Of a DNA stretch of 64,000 nt, positions 7,552 through 15,342 are shown one piece after another. This stretch comes from a virus: IMG/VR virus record IMGVR_UViG_3300020442_000013, positions 1 to 64,000 of that record; one strand, 5' to 3'. A program made the translations under genes and the position numbers. How positions within the stretch are numbered: position 1 is the first letter of the stretch; the number at the start of each line of letters is the position of its first letter. Under the pieces are notes generated by a model, which saw nothing but the letters and a program-made list of their open reading frames with translations, was not told the DNA's origin and made no database searches.

Positions 7552-8444
7552 TATCCTATTGCCGTTCTTATGTTGCCTAGTGCGGCCATAGCCGTATCGT
7601 AATTAATACCGGCTTTGTTGCCGATTTTATCACCTGCATAATAACTTCTGCCTGACATATCTTTTGGCAAACCTGCCCAAGTTTTAGATAAACGTTTTAA
7701 AAAGTCTTCGTCTGATGTTTTTCCACGCATCCATCTGTCTAATCCATGGTTTAATCTTAAATGATATATAACAATCTTATCTTGTATCTCTGGAGTAAAC
7801 TTTGTTTTACGTGGGTCAAGCCCCATAGATTTTGCAACACCAATTAATGTTTTTCTTATGTATTGGTATCTACCGCTTGCACTGGATCCATGTTTTCTTG
7901 CTCTTTTACGCATGTCAGCATAAAGTTCTGCAAGGGTCATGTCTAGTATTTCTGGTTTGCGTCTGCCAGGATATACACTATCGTATCTACCACCTGATTC
8001 TGGTTTAGCAATTAAATCTAATAAGTCACCTATCTTACCAGGAGTTTCGCTTGGTGGTCCACTGAATGTTGGCATTGGTCCTATTTCTCCTCCGCCAGCG
8101 GCAGTTTTGTCAATCTTTACAGGTTCAACTTTTGGAGTCGTTCCTTTTTGTATTGAATCAATTTTCTCAGCCGCGGTAGTACCGAACTCTAATCCGCTAC
8201 CTGGAACATTATAGTCCTTCTTGAAAGCTCTTACAGCCCTTGTTGTTCTAGGACCATACTTGCCGTCTACGCCTGTAGAACCTACATCGTAACCTAGATC
8301 TTCTAAGGCTTGTTGTAACATTTTAACTTTTGGCACATCTTCCTTAGGATAAGGAGGACCAGCTTGTAACATACCATCTGCTGTGAGGTCGCGAATGGTA
8401 TCAAGTTCATCTGTGCCTACATTAAATATTTCACTGGTTATCAT
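7551..8444 (-). CDS. Endolysin: peptidoglycan-binding domain plus muramidase-like domain
   Basis: 297 residues. Residues about 38-97 form a PG_binding_1 domain (VKMLQQALEDLGYDVG, VDGKYGPRTTRAVRAFKKDY). After a Pro/Thr linker a lysozyme-like domain begins near 138 with the probable catalytic Glu149 in LLDLIAKPESGGRYDSVYP, then SSASGRYQYIRKTL. No signal peptide, so release needs a holin. It would cut host peptidoglycan at lysis. The gene overlaps its neighbours on both sides in the late operon. Confidence 0.8.
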   Translation of the reverse strand: MITSEIFNVGTDELDTIRDLTADGMLQAGPPYPKEDVPKVKMLQQALEDLGYDVGSTGVDGKYGPRTTRAVRAFKKDYNVPGSGLEFGTTAAEKIDSIQKGTTPKVEPVKIDKTAAGGGEIGPMPTFSGPPSETPGKIGDLLDLIAKPESGGRYDSVYPGRRKPEILDMTLAELYADMRKRARKHGSSASGRYQYIRKTLIGVAKSMGLDPRKTKFTPEIQDKIVIYHLRLNHGLDRWMRGKTSDEDFLKRLSKTWAGLPKDMSGRSYYAGDKIGNKAGINYDTAMAALGNIRTAIG

Positions 8445-8580
8445 TGTGTCCTGTCTCTACAAGGTAAAGCATTGCTTTAAGTTCTTTAACTTGTTTTTCC
8501 AATTCCTCTATTCTTTCGTGTGCCTTTTTTAGTTCTTCAAGGCCTCTATAGCCGTATTCTGTTGCACCATCTTCTACCAT
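8431..8580 (-). CDS. 49-aa coiled-coil protein
   Basis: MVEDGATEYGYRGLEELKKA then heptads (HERIEELEKQVKELKAMLYL). Its ATG overlaps the stop of the gene upstream and its end overlaps the endolysin start by 14 bases. No family recognised; could be a small structural or lysis-accessory protein. Confidence 0.55.
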   Translation of the reverse strand: MVEDGATEYGYRGLEELKKAHERIEELEKQVKELKAMLYLVETGHNDNQ

Positions 8581-8984
8581 TTACGACAACTCCAGTATCT
8601 AGCCTTTGTTCTAGGTCCTGGGTTATCACAGTTGTGTCTAGCACGAAAACTTTTACGTCTTTTTGGATTAGACTTTTTAATCTTCATGTTAGGATCACCA
8701 AAGTTTACTTTCTTAATGTTTTTTGTCTTAGGGTCACGCACATATACTTTGAACTTCTTGACATCACCACGCATTGGTTTACCAAGTTTTACTTTACGTC
8801 CCTGATACTCTGCTTCGTCTAAGTCATCATCTTCGTTGAACCACATTACTCCATATGTTTCATAGAAACTATCCATTTCATGTGTCTCTTCGTCTTCGCT
8901 AACACGAATACAATTAATTGTAGGTCTTAGATTATCTTCTAAGTTTGCAATTTCATTTTCATGCATTATATTTTTAAACTTCAT
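8574..8984 (-). CDS. Basic late protein with capsid-targeting-like N-terminus
   Basis: 136 residues. The first nine (MKFKNIMHE) resemble a T4 capsid-targeting peptide. The middle is acidic; the C-terminus is strongly basic and conserved in my memory of marine T4-type phages (KKSNPKRRKSFRARHNC, then GPRTKARYWSCRKW), with two cysteines. It may be packaged in the prohead and processed. Function unknown. Confidence 0.6.
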   Translation of the reverse strand: MKFKNIMHENEIANLEDNLRPTINCIRVSEDEETHEMDSFYETYGVMWFNEDDDLDEAEYQGRKVKLGKPMRGDVKKFKVYVRDPKTKNIKKVNFGDPNMKIKKSNPKRRKSFRARHNCDNPGPRTKARYWSCRKW

Positions 8985-8986
8985 AA

Positions 8987-9388
8987 TTATGTCCTCACGT
9001 TTTTAGCTTTGCCGCTTCTGTTTTTATTTGGGTCTTTTCTACGTTTACGGCTAGCAGATTTTGCTCTTTTCTTTTTGCCCATTGCATAAGCCTTTGATGA
9101 AGGTAAACATTTAGGCTTGCCTTCAGATTTACTTCCTCTTGCACATTGTCCTCTTATTTTTCCATCAGGCCCAAAACGTACCCATTTGTCTTTGAACCAC
9201 TTACGCAAATCCTCATTTACTTCTTCTGAAAATACTAGATCTCCACAGTAAACGCAATAGTCTACATGTTCTTTTTTAACACAGTTAGGCACACGCTTTC
9301 CGAACATTGTTTTCATGCCCTTCTTTTCATAGCCTTTCCAGCAACGAGTACCCTTCTCAACGATGTTAATTAAATCACGCATTCTCAT
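8987..9388 (-). CDS. Basic phage protein with KWFKDKWVRFGPDGKIRG motif
   Basis: 133 residues. N-terminus MRMRDLINIVE fits a short targeting peptide. Two cysteine groups follow: a C/H zinc-binding-like patch (VDYCVYCGD) and CARGSKSEGKPKC. The tail is Lys/Arg-rich (KKKRAKSASRKRRKDP). This motif set recurs in many tailed-phage proteins, of unknown role, possibly DNA-binding inside the capsid. Overlaps the next gene by 4 bases. Confidence 0.6.
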   Translation of the reverse strand: MRMRDLINIVEKGTRCWKGYEKKGMKTMFGKRVPNCVKKEHVDYCVYCGDLVFSEEVNEDLRKWFKDKWVRFGPDGKIRGQCARGSKSEGKPKCLPSSKAYAMGKKKRAKSASRKRRKDPNKNRSGKAKNVRT

Positions 9389-9591
9389 TTTTTACTTTTG
9401 TTCCCCCAGTTTTTGGCACCAACCTTGCGGCATCTTACTAGAGCTCCGCTGGCATAAGCACTAGGCCATACTTTGTATCTTGACTTTACTTTATGATAAC
9501 AAGCATCTTTCTTTTCAGCCAGCTTCTCAAACTCTTCTTCAGTCAAAGGTTCTGTGCTTTCACCTTCTTGTAACATATCTTTTACTTTCAT
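9385..9591 (-). CDS. Small basic protein with targeting-like N-terminus
   Basis: 68 residues. MKVKDMLQE is followed by an acidic stretch and then the conserved block DACYHKVKSRYKVWPSAYAS and VRCRKVGAKNWGNKSKK. The LQE at residues 7-9 fits the LxE cleavage rule of T4 prohead protease. Same late operon as its neighbours. Confidence 0.6.
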   Translation of the reverse strand: MKVKDMLQEGESTEPLTEEEFEKLAEKKDACYHKVKSRYKVWPSAYASGALVRCRKVGAKNWGNKSKK

Positions 9592-9608
9592 AGTATCACC
9601 TTTCTATT

Positions 9609-10301
9609 TTAATCCAACCCTACTTGTTTCAATGCTCTAGCAGTTCTAGCTTTAATTCTTGCTTTATCTGCATCAGGATTTTTCTTGCCTGTGCGTTTAG
9701 CAATTGGATCAACACTAATATGTTTTTCATAATCTCTAAAGTCAGACATACTTCTGCCTCTATCTGCAGGATCATTACTAACTTTAAATCTCTTATAACC
9801 TACTGCATCACCTGGTAAGCCTCCTGCTCCGAATTCCATACTGCCGTAACCTGTGCTAGGATCTTGTGTCATTCTTACATCTCCTGCACTCACACTAACT
9901 TTACCTTTCTTGATATTTTTACCATCCATATTATAGGTCGCTGATTGATCAACAACAACTTCAAAAGGTTTACCGTCTGGACCTATTGATTGAACTCTTG
10001 TGTTTACAGGTAATCTAATTACATTGTTTTTAAGATCGTAAACTTCTTGATAACCTGCTATCTTAGGTGTTGCATATGCAATCAATTTGCCGTCTTTAAA
10101 TGTGTACTTACCTGCACCACTACTTACAGTTCTATTACCATTTTTATCTGTGCCTAAACGTACACCATCATCAGTTGTCTTATCTGGTCCTGTTGGTGCC
10201 TGTGGTATAGGTTTTGCTATACCAATTGGTTTTATAACGTCTGGTAAAGTATTTTTTGCCTTTGACTTTACTACAAATTCTGTTATTTCAGTTATCTTCA
10301 T
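9609..10301 (-). CDS. Late protein with targeting-like N-terminus
   Basis: 230 residues. MKITEITE at the start fits the (I/L)xE cleavage pattern. A Pro-rich linker (PIGIAKPIPQAPTGPD) leads to a Gly/Asp-rich beta domain and a basic C-terminus (RTGKKNPDADKARIKARTAR). No family recognised. The layout suggests an internal virion or prohead core protein. Confidence 0.55.
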   Translation of the reverse strand: MKITEITEFVVKSKAKNTLPDVIKPIGIAKPIPQAPTGPDKTTDDGVRLGTDKNGNRTVSSGAGKYTFKDGKLIAYATPKIAGYQEVYDLKNNVIRLPVNTRVQSIGPDGKPFEVVVDQSATYNMDGKNIKKGKVSVSAGDVRMTQDPSTGYGSMEFGAGGLPGDAVGYKRFKVSNDPADRGRSMSDFRDYEKHISVDPIAKRTGKKNPDADKARIKARTARALKQVGLD

Positions 10302-10550
10302 CTAACTATAATCCGGTAAAGGACCTCCATACTTTTTGCCTTTGATCTTTTTACCACCTACCTCAATACGTTTTTTTCCTACCTTGTGCGACTTTTTACC
10401 ATCACGTGACCTAAAACCTTGTGATTTGCAAGATGCAAGGTTACTTGCCCCTAATTTAGCACTAGGAGTAGAACTTTTGCATAGCTTGCGGCTAGCCTTT
10501 TCATCAACGACTGCTGAGTCGTTTTCATTTACTAAATCTAATATCTTCAT
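10302..10550 (-). CDS. Small very basic protein with targeting-like N-terminus
   Basis: 82 residues. MKILDLVNE, then a Lys/Ser-rich body with two cysteines (KLCKSSTPSAKLGASNLASC) and a Gly-Lys tail (VGGKKIKGKKYGGPLPDYS). It begins one base after the next late gene's end. Likely binds nucleic acid; function unknown. Confidence 0.55.
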   Translation of the reverse strand: MKILDLVNENDSAVVDEKASRKLCKSSTPSAKLGASNLASCKSQGFRSRDGKKSHKVGKKRIEVGGKKIKGKKYGGPLPDYS

Positions 10551-10760
10551 CTATCTGTATTTATCTGCAGGGTTAATGTTTTCCTTATTTTCACATAGTT
10601 TAAATGTTAATGCTTTACGTGGTCCACGTGTTGTATTTAAAGAAACCTCTCCGCTCTTTTCATGAAACTCTATTTTAGTGATTGTTGCTTTATTATTGTT
10701 AGAACCTATCATGATTTCTTGTCCTACTTCAAGGTTGAGTGTTAATGCTTTCAAAGACAT
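10551..10760 (-). CDS. Small beta protein, CsrA-like spacing
   Basis: 69 residues, mostly beta strands. LEVGQEIMIG followed by ATITKI and GEVSLNTTRGPRK has the strand order of CsrA-type RNA-binding proteins, but the match is loose and the family is not assigned. GGGAGGAT precedes the ATG. First gene after the late promoter at 10797. Confidence 0.45.
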   Translation of the reverse strand: MSLKALTLNLEVGQEIMIGSNNNKATITKIEFHEKSGEVSLNTTRGPRKALTFKLCENKENINPADKYR

Positions 10761-10944
10761 GATGAATATCCTCCCATCTGCATCTGACTACATAGATATT
10801 TATGCGACCCCGCTGCTAGGCCACCATTTATCGAAAGGCCCCGCTGCACGGTCTGCGTATATGGAACAGTATTGTGCGTATTTTGTACAAAAGAAAGGCA
10901 CTATGCCTATGATTGAGCAAGTAGAGGTTGACAAACAAGTATAA
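10759..10944 (+). CDS. Uncertain 61-aa reading frame
   Basis: It starts inside the divergent gene's start codon region (ATGATGAATATC) and has no ribosome-binding site. The translation includes YATPLLGHHLSKGPAARSAY, encoded by two copies of the CCCCGCTGC repeat. Its end overlaps the early promoter at 10928, as real genes in this region often do. It may be a remnant. Confidence 0.3.
   Translation: MMNILPSASDYIDIYATPLLGHHLSKGPAARSAYMEQYCAYFVQKKGTMPMIEQVEVDKQV
10797..10804 (-). promoter_or_regulatory. Late promoter box CATAAATA
   Basis: Minus strand, about 37 bases upstream of the ATG at 10760; heads the late operon running down to 6979. Confidence 0.6.
10806..10847. repeat. CCCCGCTGC repeat pair
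   Basis: CGACCCCGCTGCTA at 10805-10818 and GGCCCCGCTGC at 10837-10847. Further copies stand at 23636, 23676 and 26235. Confidence 0.5.
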
Positions 10945-10956
10945 AGGCAGTAATAT
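10928..10956 (+). promoter_or_regulatory. Early promoter, weak -10
   Basis: AGAGGTTGACA, 17 bp, TAATAT. First promoter of the early block; would drive the DUF551 gene. Confidence 0.45.
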
Positions 10957-10994
10957 GTGTACATAACTTAAAATTTGTAAAGAAAGAGAAGAGA

Positions 10995-11225
10995 TTGACT
11001 AGTTGGATAGATGTAAACGAAAGACTACCTAAAGTAGGCGAACCATGTTGGTATTATTTCGAGCCTGTTGGTAGGCATAGAGGCAAGTTCCACGGCTTGT
11101 ATGAAGATGAGAACGGAAAAACTTGGGAAGGTATGCATATATTTGCTACTGACTATGGCTGGTTAACTGGAGATGTCACTCATTGGCATCCTGATCAAGA
11201 GGAGAAACCTAATGTCCCTGAATAG
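10995..11225 (+). CDS. DUF551-like protein
   Basis: 76 residues. MTSWIDVNERLPKVGEPCWYYF at the start and THWHP near the end match DUF551 (WIxVxERLP...HWMP), a small domain of phages and enterobacteria, function unknown. The start is TTG at 10995, chosen because the family begins there; GAAGAG is just upstream. Confidence 0.65.
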   Translation: MTSWIDVNERLPKVGEPCWYYFEPVGRHRGKFHGLYEDENGKTWEGMHIFATDYGWLTGDVTHWHPDQEEKPNVPE

Positions 11226-11574
11226 CTCTAATATATCTAAAACCTCTGAAGCTCGTAACAGCTCTGAAGCTCTACACCCTCTGAAGCTCTGCATTGCTCT
11301 GATTGCTCTGACGGCTCTTAGTGCCTGCGGGTCCTCTTATAGGGTGCCTGATTGGGCGGCCGGCGATCCAAAATGCCGGCAAATTGGTTGTGGCCAAGGT
11401 TTGGTTTTTTATCCAAATGAAAAATTTGGAGCCAAAAGACAAGCCAAAGATTTCTATGGTTGGGAAATGGGAAAAACCTCATCTGCCTATCCTCCTTCTG
11501 ATCCAAAACATTGGGAACTCAAAGCCAAAGAAGCGGCCGCAGGCCAAACTCCATGGCATTGGAACAATCAATAA
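11212..11574 (+). CDS. Lipoprotein with short repeats in its signal region
   Basis: 120 residues. The ATG at 11212 follows AGAGGAG. The signal region IALIALTALSAC ends in a lipobox; the mature part (VPDWAAGDPKCRQIGCGQGL) is Trp/Lys-rich. The DNA for the first 40 codons holds an array of GCTCTGA repeats. Function unknown; probably an envelope lipoprotein. It overlaps the DUF551 gene by 14 bases. Confidence 0.65.
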   Translation: MSLNSSNISKTSEARNSSEALHPLKLCIALIALTALSACGSSYRVPDWAAGDPKCRQIGCGQGLVFYPNEKFGAKRQAKDFYGWEMGKTSSAYPPSDPKHWELKAKEAAAGQTPWHWNNQ

Positions 11575-11641
11575 TTCGAATATAAAACCAAAATAATTTT
11601 TTGTCAACCAAAATATTTTTCCTGTTTTGGCAAAATTCAGG

Positions 11642-11670
11642 TTGACTTCTGAGTCTAATGAGGTTATACT
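11642..11670 (+). promoter_or_regulatory. Early promoter
   Basis: AGGTTGACT, 17 bp, TATACT; preceded by the TTTTGGCAAAA box shared by most early promoters here. Confidence 0.85.
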
Positions 11671-11705
11671 ATTATTATAAAGTTAGAAAACAGAGAGAGG
11701 TAAAC

Positions 11706-12038
11706 ATGGCATTTTATATCTATGAAAAATCATCTACATATATTATAGGCAAGCCTGACCGCAATGGTGTGGCTCGTCCTGATCATAATCAGTCATATAA
11801 AACTATGGCGGCGGCGAAGGCAGGCCTAACAAGAATCGCAAAGGCAGAAGGGCTTTTACCTACTGATCCAAATTATGCAGAAGTTAGATATGCAATCTGC
11901 GAAACAGATAAATTCCACAAAGACATTGAGAAGTCCGTAAAGAAAACTTCTTACATGGATCCAACAAAGAGTTGGATGGAGCCAGTGAACACTCCATATT
12001 ATTGTTCACCATCATCAGAAACTTATTGGAGTATGTAA
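11706..12038 (+). CDS. Early protein, 110 aa
   Basis: AGAGAGG precedes the ATG at 11706. Soluble and basic (MAFYIYEKSSTYIIGKPDRN), with an Ala-rich helix (KTMAAAKAGLTRIAKAEG). No family recognised. It overlaps the next start (TAATG). Confidence 0.6.
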   Translation: MAFYIYEKSSTYIIGKPDRNGVARPDHNQSYKTMAAAKAGLTRIAKAEGLLPTDPNYAEVRYAICETDKFHKDIEKSVKKTSYMDPTKSWMEPVNTPYYCSPSSETYWSM

Positions 12039-12295
12039 TGGGATTAGAAACATTAGCAACGGTTGAGATACGTGAAAGATTTCACAAGTTAGGTCGTCCA
12101 GTGCCTTCCTTTAATTGGGAGTATGGTACGATGTGGATTGATACTGAAGACACAGATGATCTTCGGGTCATCAAAGAAGTCATGGAAGAAGAAGTATTAG
12201 CACCAGGATTAAGGGTGGACTTTAATTTATTAAAAGCCACAGAAACAGAACCATGGGACCAATGGGCCATGGATATAAAAGGAGAGCCAAATTGA
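12038..12295 (+). CDS. Early protein, 85 aa
   Basis: Starts at the TAATG overlap with the gene before. Acidic, with Trp and Asp clusters. No family recognised. Likely translated by coupling. Confidence 0.5.
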   Translation: MGLETLATVEIRERFHKLGRPVPSFNWEYGTMWIDTEDTDDLRVIKEVMEEEVLAPGLRVDFNLLKATETEPWDQWAMDIKGEPN

Positions 12296-12462
12296 GTAGA
12301 GAACAAAGATCAACGGAAGAACAAAAGGCCATAGATGATTGGTTGAAAGCAGGTAATAAAATTACCATTTGTCCAAGAGGACAAACTTCTGATGGAGAAC
12401 TTCCAGGTTATGCTTGGGGTAAGAAGAAGAAAAAACCTGCCAAAAAGAAATTGGCAAAATAA
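12292..12462 (+). CDS. 56-aa Lys-rich early protein, TTG start
   Basis: The TTG at 12292 follows AAAGGAGAG and overlaps the previous stop. The protein ends in a run of lysines (WGKKKKKPAKKKLAK). The stop codon lies inside the conserved promoter box TTGGCAAAATAAAGG. Confidence 0.45.
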   Translation: MSREQRSTEEQKAIDDWLKAGNKITICPRGQTSDGELPGYAWGKKKKKPAKKKLAK

Positions 12463-12465
12463 AGG

Positions 12466-12494
12466 TTGACTTTTATAATTAAAGATCATATACT
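12466..12494 (+). promoter_or_regulatory. Early promoter
   Basis: AGGTTGACT, 17 bp, TATACT; the upstream box overlaps the end of the preceding gene. Confidence 0.85.
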
Positions 12495-12535
12495 ATTTTT
12501 ATAGTTAGAAACAAGGCAACAGAAAGAGGGATAAA

Positions 12536-12922
12536 ATGGCTTATGTATCACAGGCAGACAAGGCAAAATTAGCACCAGCGATTAAGGCGGTGTTGAAAAA
12601 ATATAATATGAAGGGCACTATTGCTGTCAGACATCATTCAACATTGGTTGTGAATATCAAATGCGGAGCAATTGACTTCGCTGGTAGTTATACCCACGGT
12701 GACAAATATATCCAAGTTAATACATATTGGATTCACGATCATTATGATGGTGTGGCAAAAGACTTCCTGCTTGAATTGAAAGATGCAATGGAAGGACCAG
12801 ACTTTTTTAACAACGATGATGCAATGACAGATTATTTTCATCGTTCACATTACATCGATATCAACATTGGTAGTTGGAATAAACCATATATCTGCTATGA
12901 TCAAGAAAAGGTAGCGGCTTGA
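12536..12922 (+). CDS. Early phage protein, 128 aa
   Basis: AGAGGGATAAA precedes the ATG. The pattern LKKYNMKGTIAVRHHSTLVV, then KYIQVNTYWIHDHYDGVAKDF, recurs in phage proteins I recall, of unknown function. Soluble, mixed alpha/beta, His-rich. It overlaps the next start by one base. Confidence 0.6.
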   Translation: MAYVSQADKAKLAPAIKAVLKKYNMKGTIAVRHHSTLVVNIKCGAIDFAGSYTHGDKYIQVNTYWIHDHYDGVAKDFLLELKDAMEGPDFFNNDDAMTDYFHRSHYIDINIGSWNKPYICYDQEKVAA

Positions 12923-13119
12923 TGGTAGACCTGTTGCATGATATCGAAGTATTGGAGAAGTCATTAGAACTCGATGACTTTGGTCGACAGATGCTTATCT
13001 GGGACCTAATCCAGAAGAAAAAGAAAGAGTTCACTGACTTTGAAGCAGAGATGTGTCCTAAAGGATATGAACCTGTGGAGGAATATTCAACAATATATAA
13101 ACAAAAGGAGACAGCATAA
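12922..13119 (+). CDS. Early protein, 65 aa
   Basis: ATG at 12922 overlaps the previous stop (TGATG). Acidic, helical, with a Lys-rich segment (IQKKKKEFTDFEAE). No family recognised. Confidence 0.5.
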   Translation: MVDLLHDIEVLEKSLELDDFGRQMLIWDLIQKKKKEFTDFEAEMCPKGYEPVEEYSTIYKQKETA

Positions 13120-13385
13120 TGGCTGAGGTAACAAGAGTTGGTCATTCAGACGCAGGTCATGGATGGTTGGCAGTGAAACTTGCAGACTTGAAAATGTTAG
13201 GTATCGAATCTGATATTACAGACTTTTCATATGTGAAAGGCAAGACAGCATATCTTGAAGAAGACAAAGATGCAACGACCTACATCAATGCAATGAAGGC
13301 GAAAGGTATCAATGTCGTGGTTAGACATGGTCCACCAAGAGACCGTAGTCCTATCAGATCTTTCAAAAGATATGAGCCTGCATAA
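13119..13385 (+). CDS. Early protein, 88 aa
   Basis: Starts at TAATG after AAAGGAG. MAEVTRVGHSDAGHGWLAVK suggests a soluble alpha/beta fold. No family recognised. Confidence 0.55.
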   Translation: MAEVTRVGHSDAGHGWLAVKLADLKMLGIESDITDFSYVKGKTAYLEEDKDATTYINAMKAKGINVVVRHGPPRDRSPIRSFKRYEPA

Positions 13386-13400
13386 TTTAGGAGGTAGCCT

Positions 13401-13604
13401 ATGATAATGGAACTTTGGATTTTGATAGCCTATGTTTTAGGATCAGCGGCTACCTATTTCCTTATGCGAAAACAAATCGCATTCAACATCACAGAATCAA
13501 TTATTGATCAGTTGATAGCCCAAGGATTTCTCCGTTCTAAAAAAGACAAGAACGGTGAGGTAGAAATTGTCAAATGGTATGCACCAGATGAAATTGGCAA
13601 ATAA
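13401..13604 (+). CDS. 67-aa single-pass membrane protein
   Basis: TTAGGAGG precedes the ATG. One N-terminal membrane helix (LWILIAYVLGSAATYFLM), then a soluble tail. The C-terminal IGK and stop lie in the promoter box. Function unknown. Confidence 0.5.
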   Translation: MIMELWILIAYVLGSAATYFLMRKQIAFNITESIIDQLIAQGFLRSKKDKNGEVEIVKWYAPDEIGK

Positions 13605-13608
13605 GAGG

Positions 13609-13637
13609 TTGACTTTATTGTATTTAGATCATATACT
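13609..13637 (+). promoter_or_regulatory. Early promoter
   Basis: AGAGGTTGACT, 17 bp, TATACT; upstream box GGCAAATAA overlaps the preceding stop codon. Confidence 0.85.
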
Positions 13638-13673
13638 ATAAAGACAATTAAGATAAACCACTAGGAGTAAAGG

Positions 13674-13973
13674 ATGACAATGAGCAATTTAGTAACCAAA
13701 GCGGTAGAGAACATTTACCAAATGGATAGCGATCAACTCGAGCAAGTAATCGAGGCAATCAAACTGAAACGCCAGCATTTGGCTAGGCAGGCTACCCGTA
13801 ATATTATGAAGGGTGACATTGTATCTTTCACAGGGCGACGTGGACAAACGGTACAGGGCAAAGTAGAAAAGGTCAATCAAAAGACTATCGTTGTCCGTGA
13901 CTCAAAGTCTAATATCGTGTGGAGGGTGACGGCTTCAATGGTAACCAAATTAGGTATCGGTGAGGCGGCATAA
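13674..13973 (+). CDS. Early protein with SH3/KOW-like C-terminal half
   Basis: 99 residues: helices in the first half, then KGDIVSFTGRRGQTVQGKVE and QKTIVVRDSKSNIVWRV, the look of a small beta-barrel of the KOW/SH3 type that often binds nucleic acid. GGAGTAAAGG precedes the ATG. Assignment is by pattern only. The start of the next gene overlaps its stop. Confidence 0.5.
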   Translation: MTMSNLVTKAVENIYQMDSDQLEQVIEAIKLKRQHLARQATRNIMKGDIVSFTGRRGQTVQGKVEKVNQKTIVVRDSKSNIVWRVTASMVTKLGIGEAA

Positions 13974-14161
13974 TGTCAGTTCACATAAAATACAGATTCC
14001 TCAATGAGACTGAGGACTATCAGAAAAATCCTGAGAGGACCAGAGGATATACATTGGTAGAAACCAACTATGAATATCCATTCGACAAAGTATTGAAAGA
14101 TTTCTATCAGGATATTCAAGGTAAGGCTGTTCAAATATTCAACATCTGGAGGGAGGCATAA
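13973..14161 (+). CDS. Early protein, 62 aa
   Basis: TAATG overlap with the gene before. Charged and aromatic (NYEYPFDKVLKDFYQDIQGK). No family recognised. Confidence 0.45.
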   Translation: MSVHIKYRFLNETEDYQKNPERTRGYTLVETNYEYPFDKVLKDFYQDIQGKAVQIFNIWREA

Positions 14162-14373
14162 TGGGCCCCTATTCAGAGGACAGGCAATTTCAAAGGGCGA
14201 CCGCTATAAAGCGGTTGCTCGAAAACAATCCTGATTTAGATCCACTTTATCAAGCGATGTGGAAAAAACATCTTAACAATTTGGCTTTGAATGAAACCAC
14301 TTATAATTATAGAGTGAAACACGTCTATTCATGTTTGAAGCCGAGACATAAAAATTGGATTTCCTATGAGTGA
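14161..14373 (+). CDS. Early protein, 70 aa
   Basis: Follows GGAGGCATAATG, again a TAATG overlap. Helical, basic. No family recognised. Confidence 0.45.
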   Translation: MGPYSEDRQFQRATAIKRLLENNPDLDPLYQAMWKKHLNNLALNETTYNYRVKHVYSCLKPRHKNWISYE

Positions 14374-14788
14374 AATGCTTAAAGAAGGAGCCAATGTCAC
14401 TATCAAGGTAGAAAATGTAATGTGGCCCTACCGAGATAGATATGCACCAGGTGTCATAAGAGACGAATTCAATTATTACACGGGCAAGGTTGTATATGAG
14501 AAATGGTACAAGGCCAACGAAGTAGGGTTGACTACTGACCAGGATTGGTTTCCTGTCCGTGTAGTTCAAAGGGAAAGAATTGTAGAAGTAAATGACCTTC
14601 CAGTTGATTATTCGGAACCAGAAAGCGATAGAATAGAAGTCAAAGTGACTGGTTCGAAAGGGAACGAATATACGATAGTGAAAGAGCATGGCAAGACCAC
14701 TTGCACCTGTCCGGGATTTCAATTTAGAGGCAGATGCAGACATATTAAAGAATTTGAGCAAAAAGAGTTTGACAAAGTCGATGCTTGA
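14366..14788 (+). CDS. SWIM zinc-finger-like early protein
   Basis: 140 residues. The C-terminus has CTCPGFQFRGRCRH (C113, C115, C124, H126), the CxCx8CxH pattern of SWIM zinc fingers, which bind DNA or proteins. The N-terminal part has an RNA/DNA-binding-like beta start (EGANVTIKVENVMW). It overlaps the previous gene by 8 bases. Confidence 0.65.
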   Translation: MSEMLKEGANVTIKVENVMWPYRDRYAPGVIRDEFNYYTGKVVYEKWYKANEVGLTTDQDWFPVRVVQRERIVEVNDLPVDYSEPESDRIEVKVTGSKGNEYTIVKEHGKTTCTCPGFQFRGRCRHIKEFEQKEFDKVDA

Positions 14789-14819
14789 TGTTATTGTTAA
14801 TAAACTGAAGGAGGCATAA

Positions 14820-14966
14820 ATGATTAAGGCAATTCTATTTTTTGTAATTGGAGCCGGTGCGGCATACCTATATATGAACCCAGGTGATGTTGATGGAATG
14901 CTTGAAATGGGTAAGCAAGGTATTCATAACGGTGCTCTAGTCATTCAAGAAGCAACCAAGGAGTAG
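14820..14966 (+). CDS. 48-aa membrane peptide
   Basis: MIKAILFFVIGAGAAYLYMN is one membrane helix, then a soluble tail. AAGGAGG precedes the ATG. A 12-codon frame at 14781-14819 (MLDVIVNKLKEA) lies just upstream and may only couple translation. Confidence 0.45.
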   Translation: MIKAILFFVIGAGAAYLYMNPGDVDGMLEMGKQGIHNGALVIQEATKE

Positions 14967-14970
14967 GATA

Positions 14971-15249
14971 ATGGATATCCGAGATATTGAACCAGGCAAG
15001 TCTTATGCCTGTAAATTTAAGACAGAACAAGTTTTAGACATCTATGGTCGAATTCCAGGACTTTCTGATACACCTCTAAGAGGTTTGGGTATGTATGAAA
15101 GTTGGGGTCCTATCACGGTTCGTGATATGGCAAGTGAGCACGTTGAGGTTTTAGACCAGAAGAGTAAGAAGAAATTCGTTGTTCCATTTAAGAATATTTG
15201 GGACGTGGATACCGTTATATGGGAGGATAATGAGGATTTGGCAAAATAA
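14971..15249 (+). CDS. Early protein, 92 aa
   Basis: AAGGAGTAGGATA precedes the ATG. Beta-rich start (IRDIEPGKSYACKFKTEQV). No family recognised. Its LAK-stop end lies in the promoter box. Confidence 0.5.
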   Translation: MDIRDIEPGKSYACKFKTEQVLDIYGRIPGLSDTPLRGLGMYESWGPITVRDMASEHVEVLDQKSKKKFVVPFKNIWDVDTVIWEDNEDLAK

Positions 15250-15253
15250 GCCA

Positions 15254-15281
15254 TTGACTTTATTATGTATTCCTGTATAAT
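15254..15281 (+). promoter_or_regulatory. Early promoter, divergent version
   Basis: CCATTGACT, 16 bp, TATAAT; lacks the AGG before TTGAC but keeps the GGCAAAATAA box. Confidence 0.7.
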
Positions 15282-15342
15282 GTTGAAGTTGATTAGGCAA
15301 AACCTAGTTAATATTTTTAATAAATCAGATAAGGATAATAAT

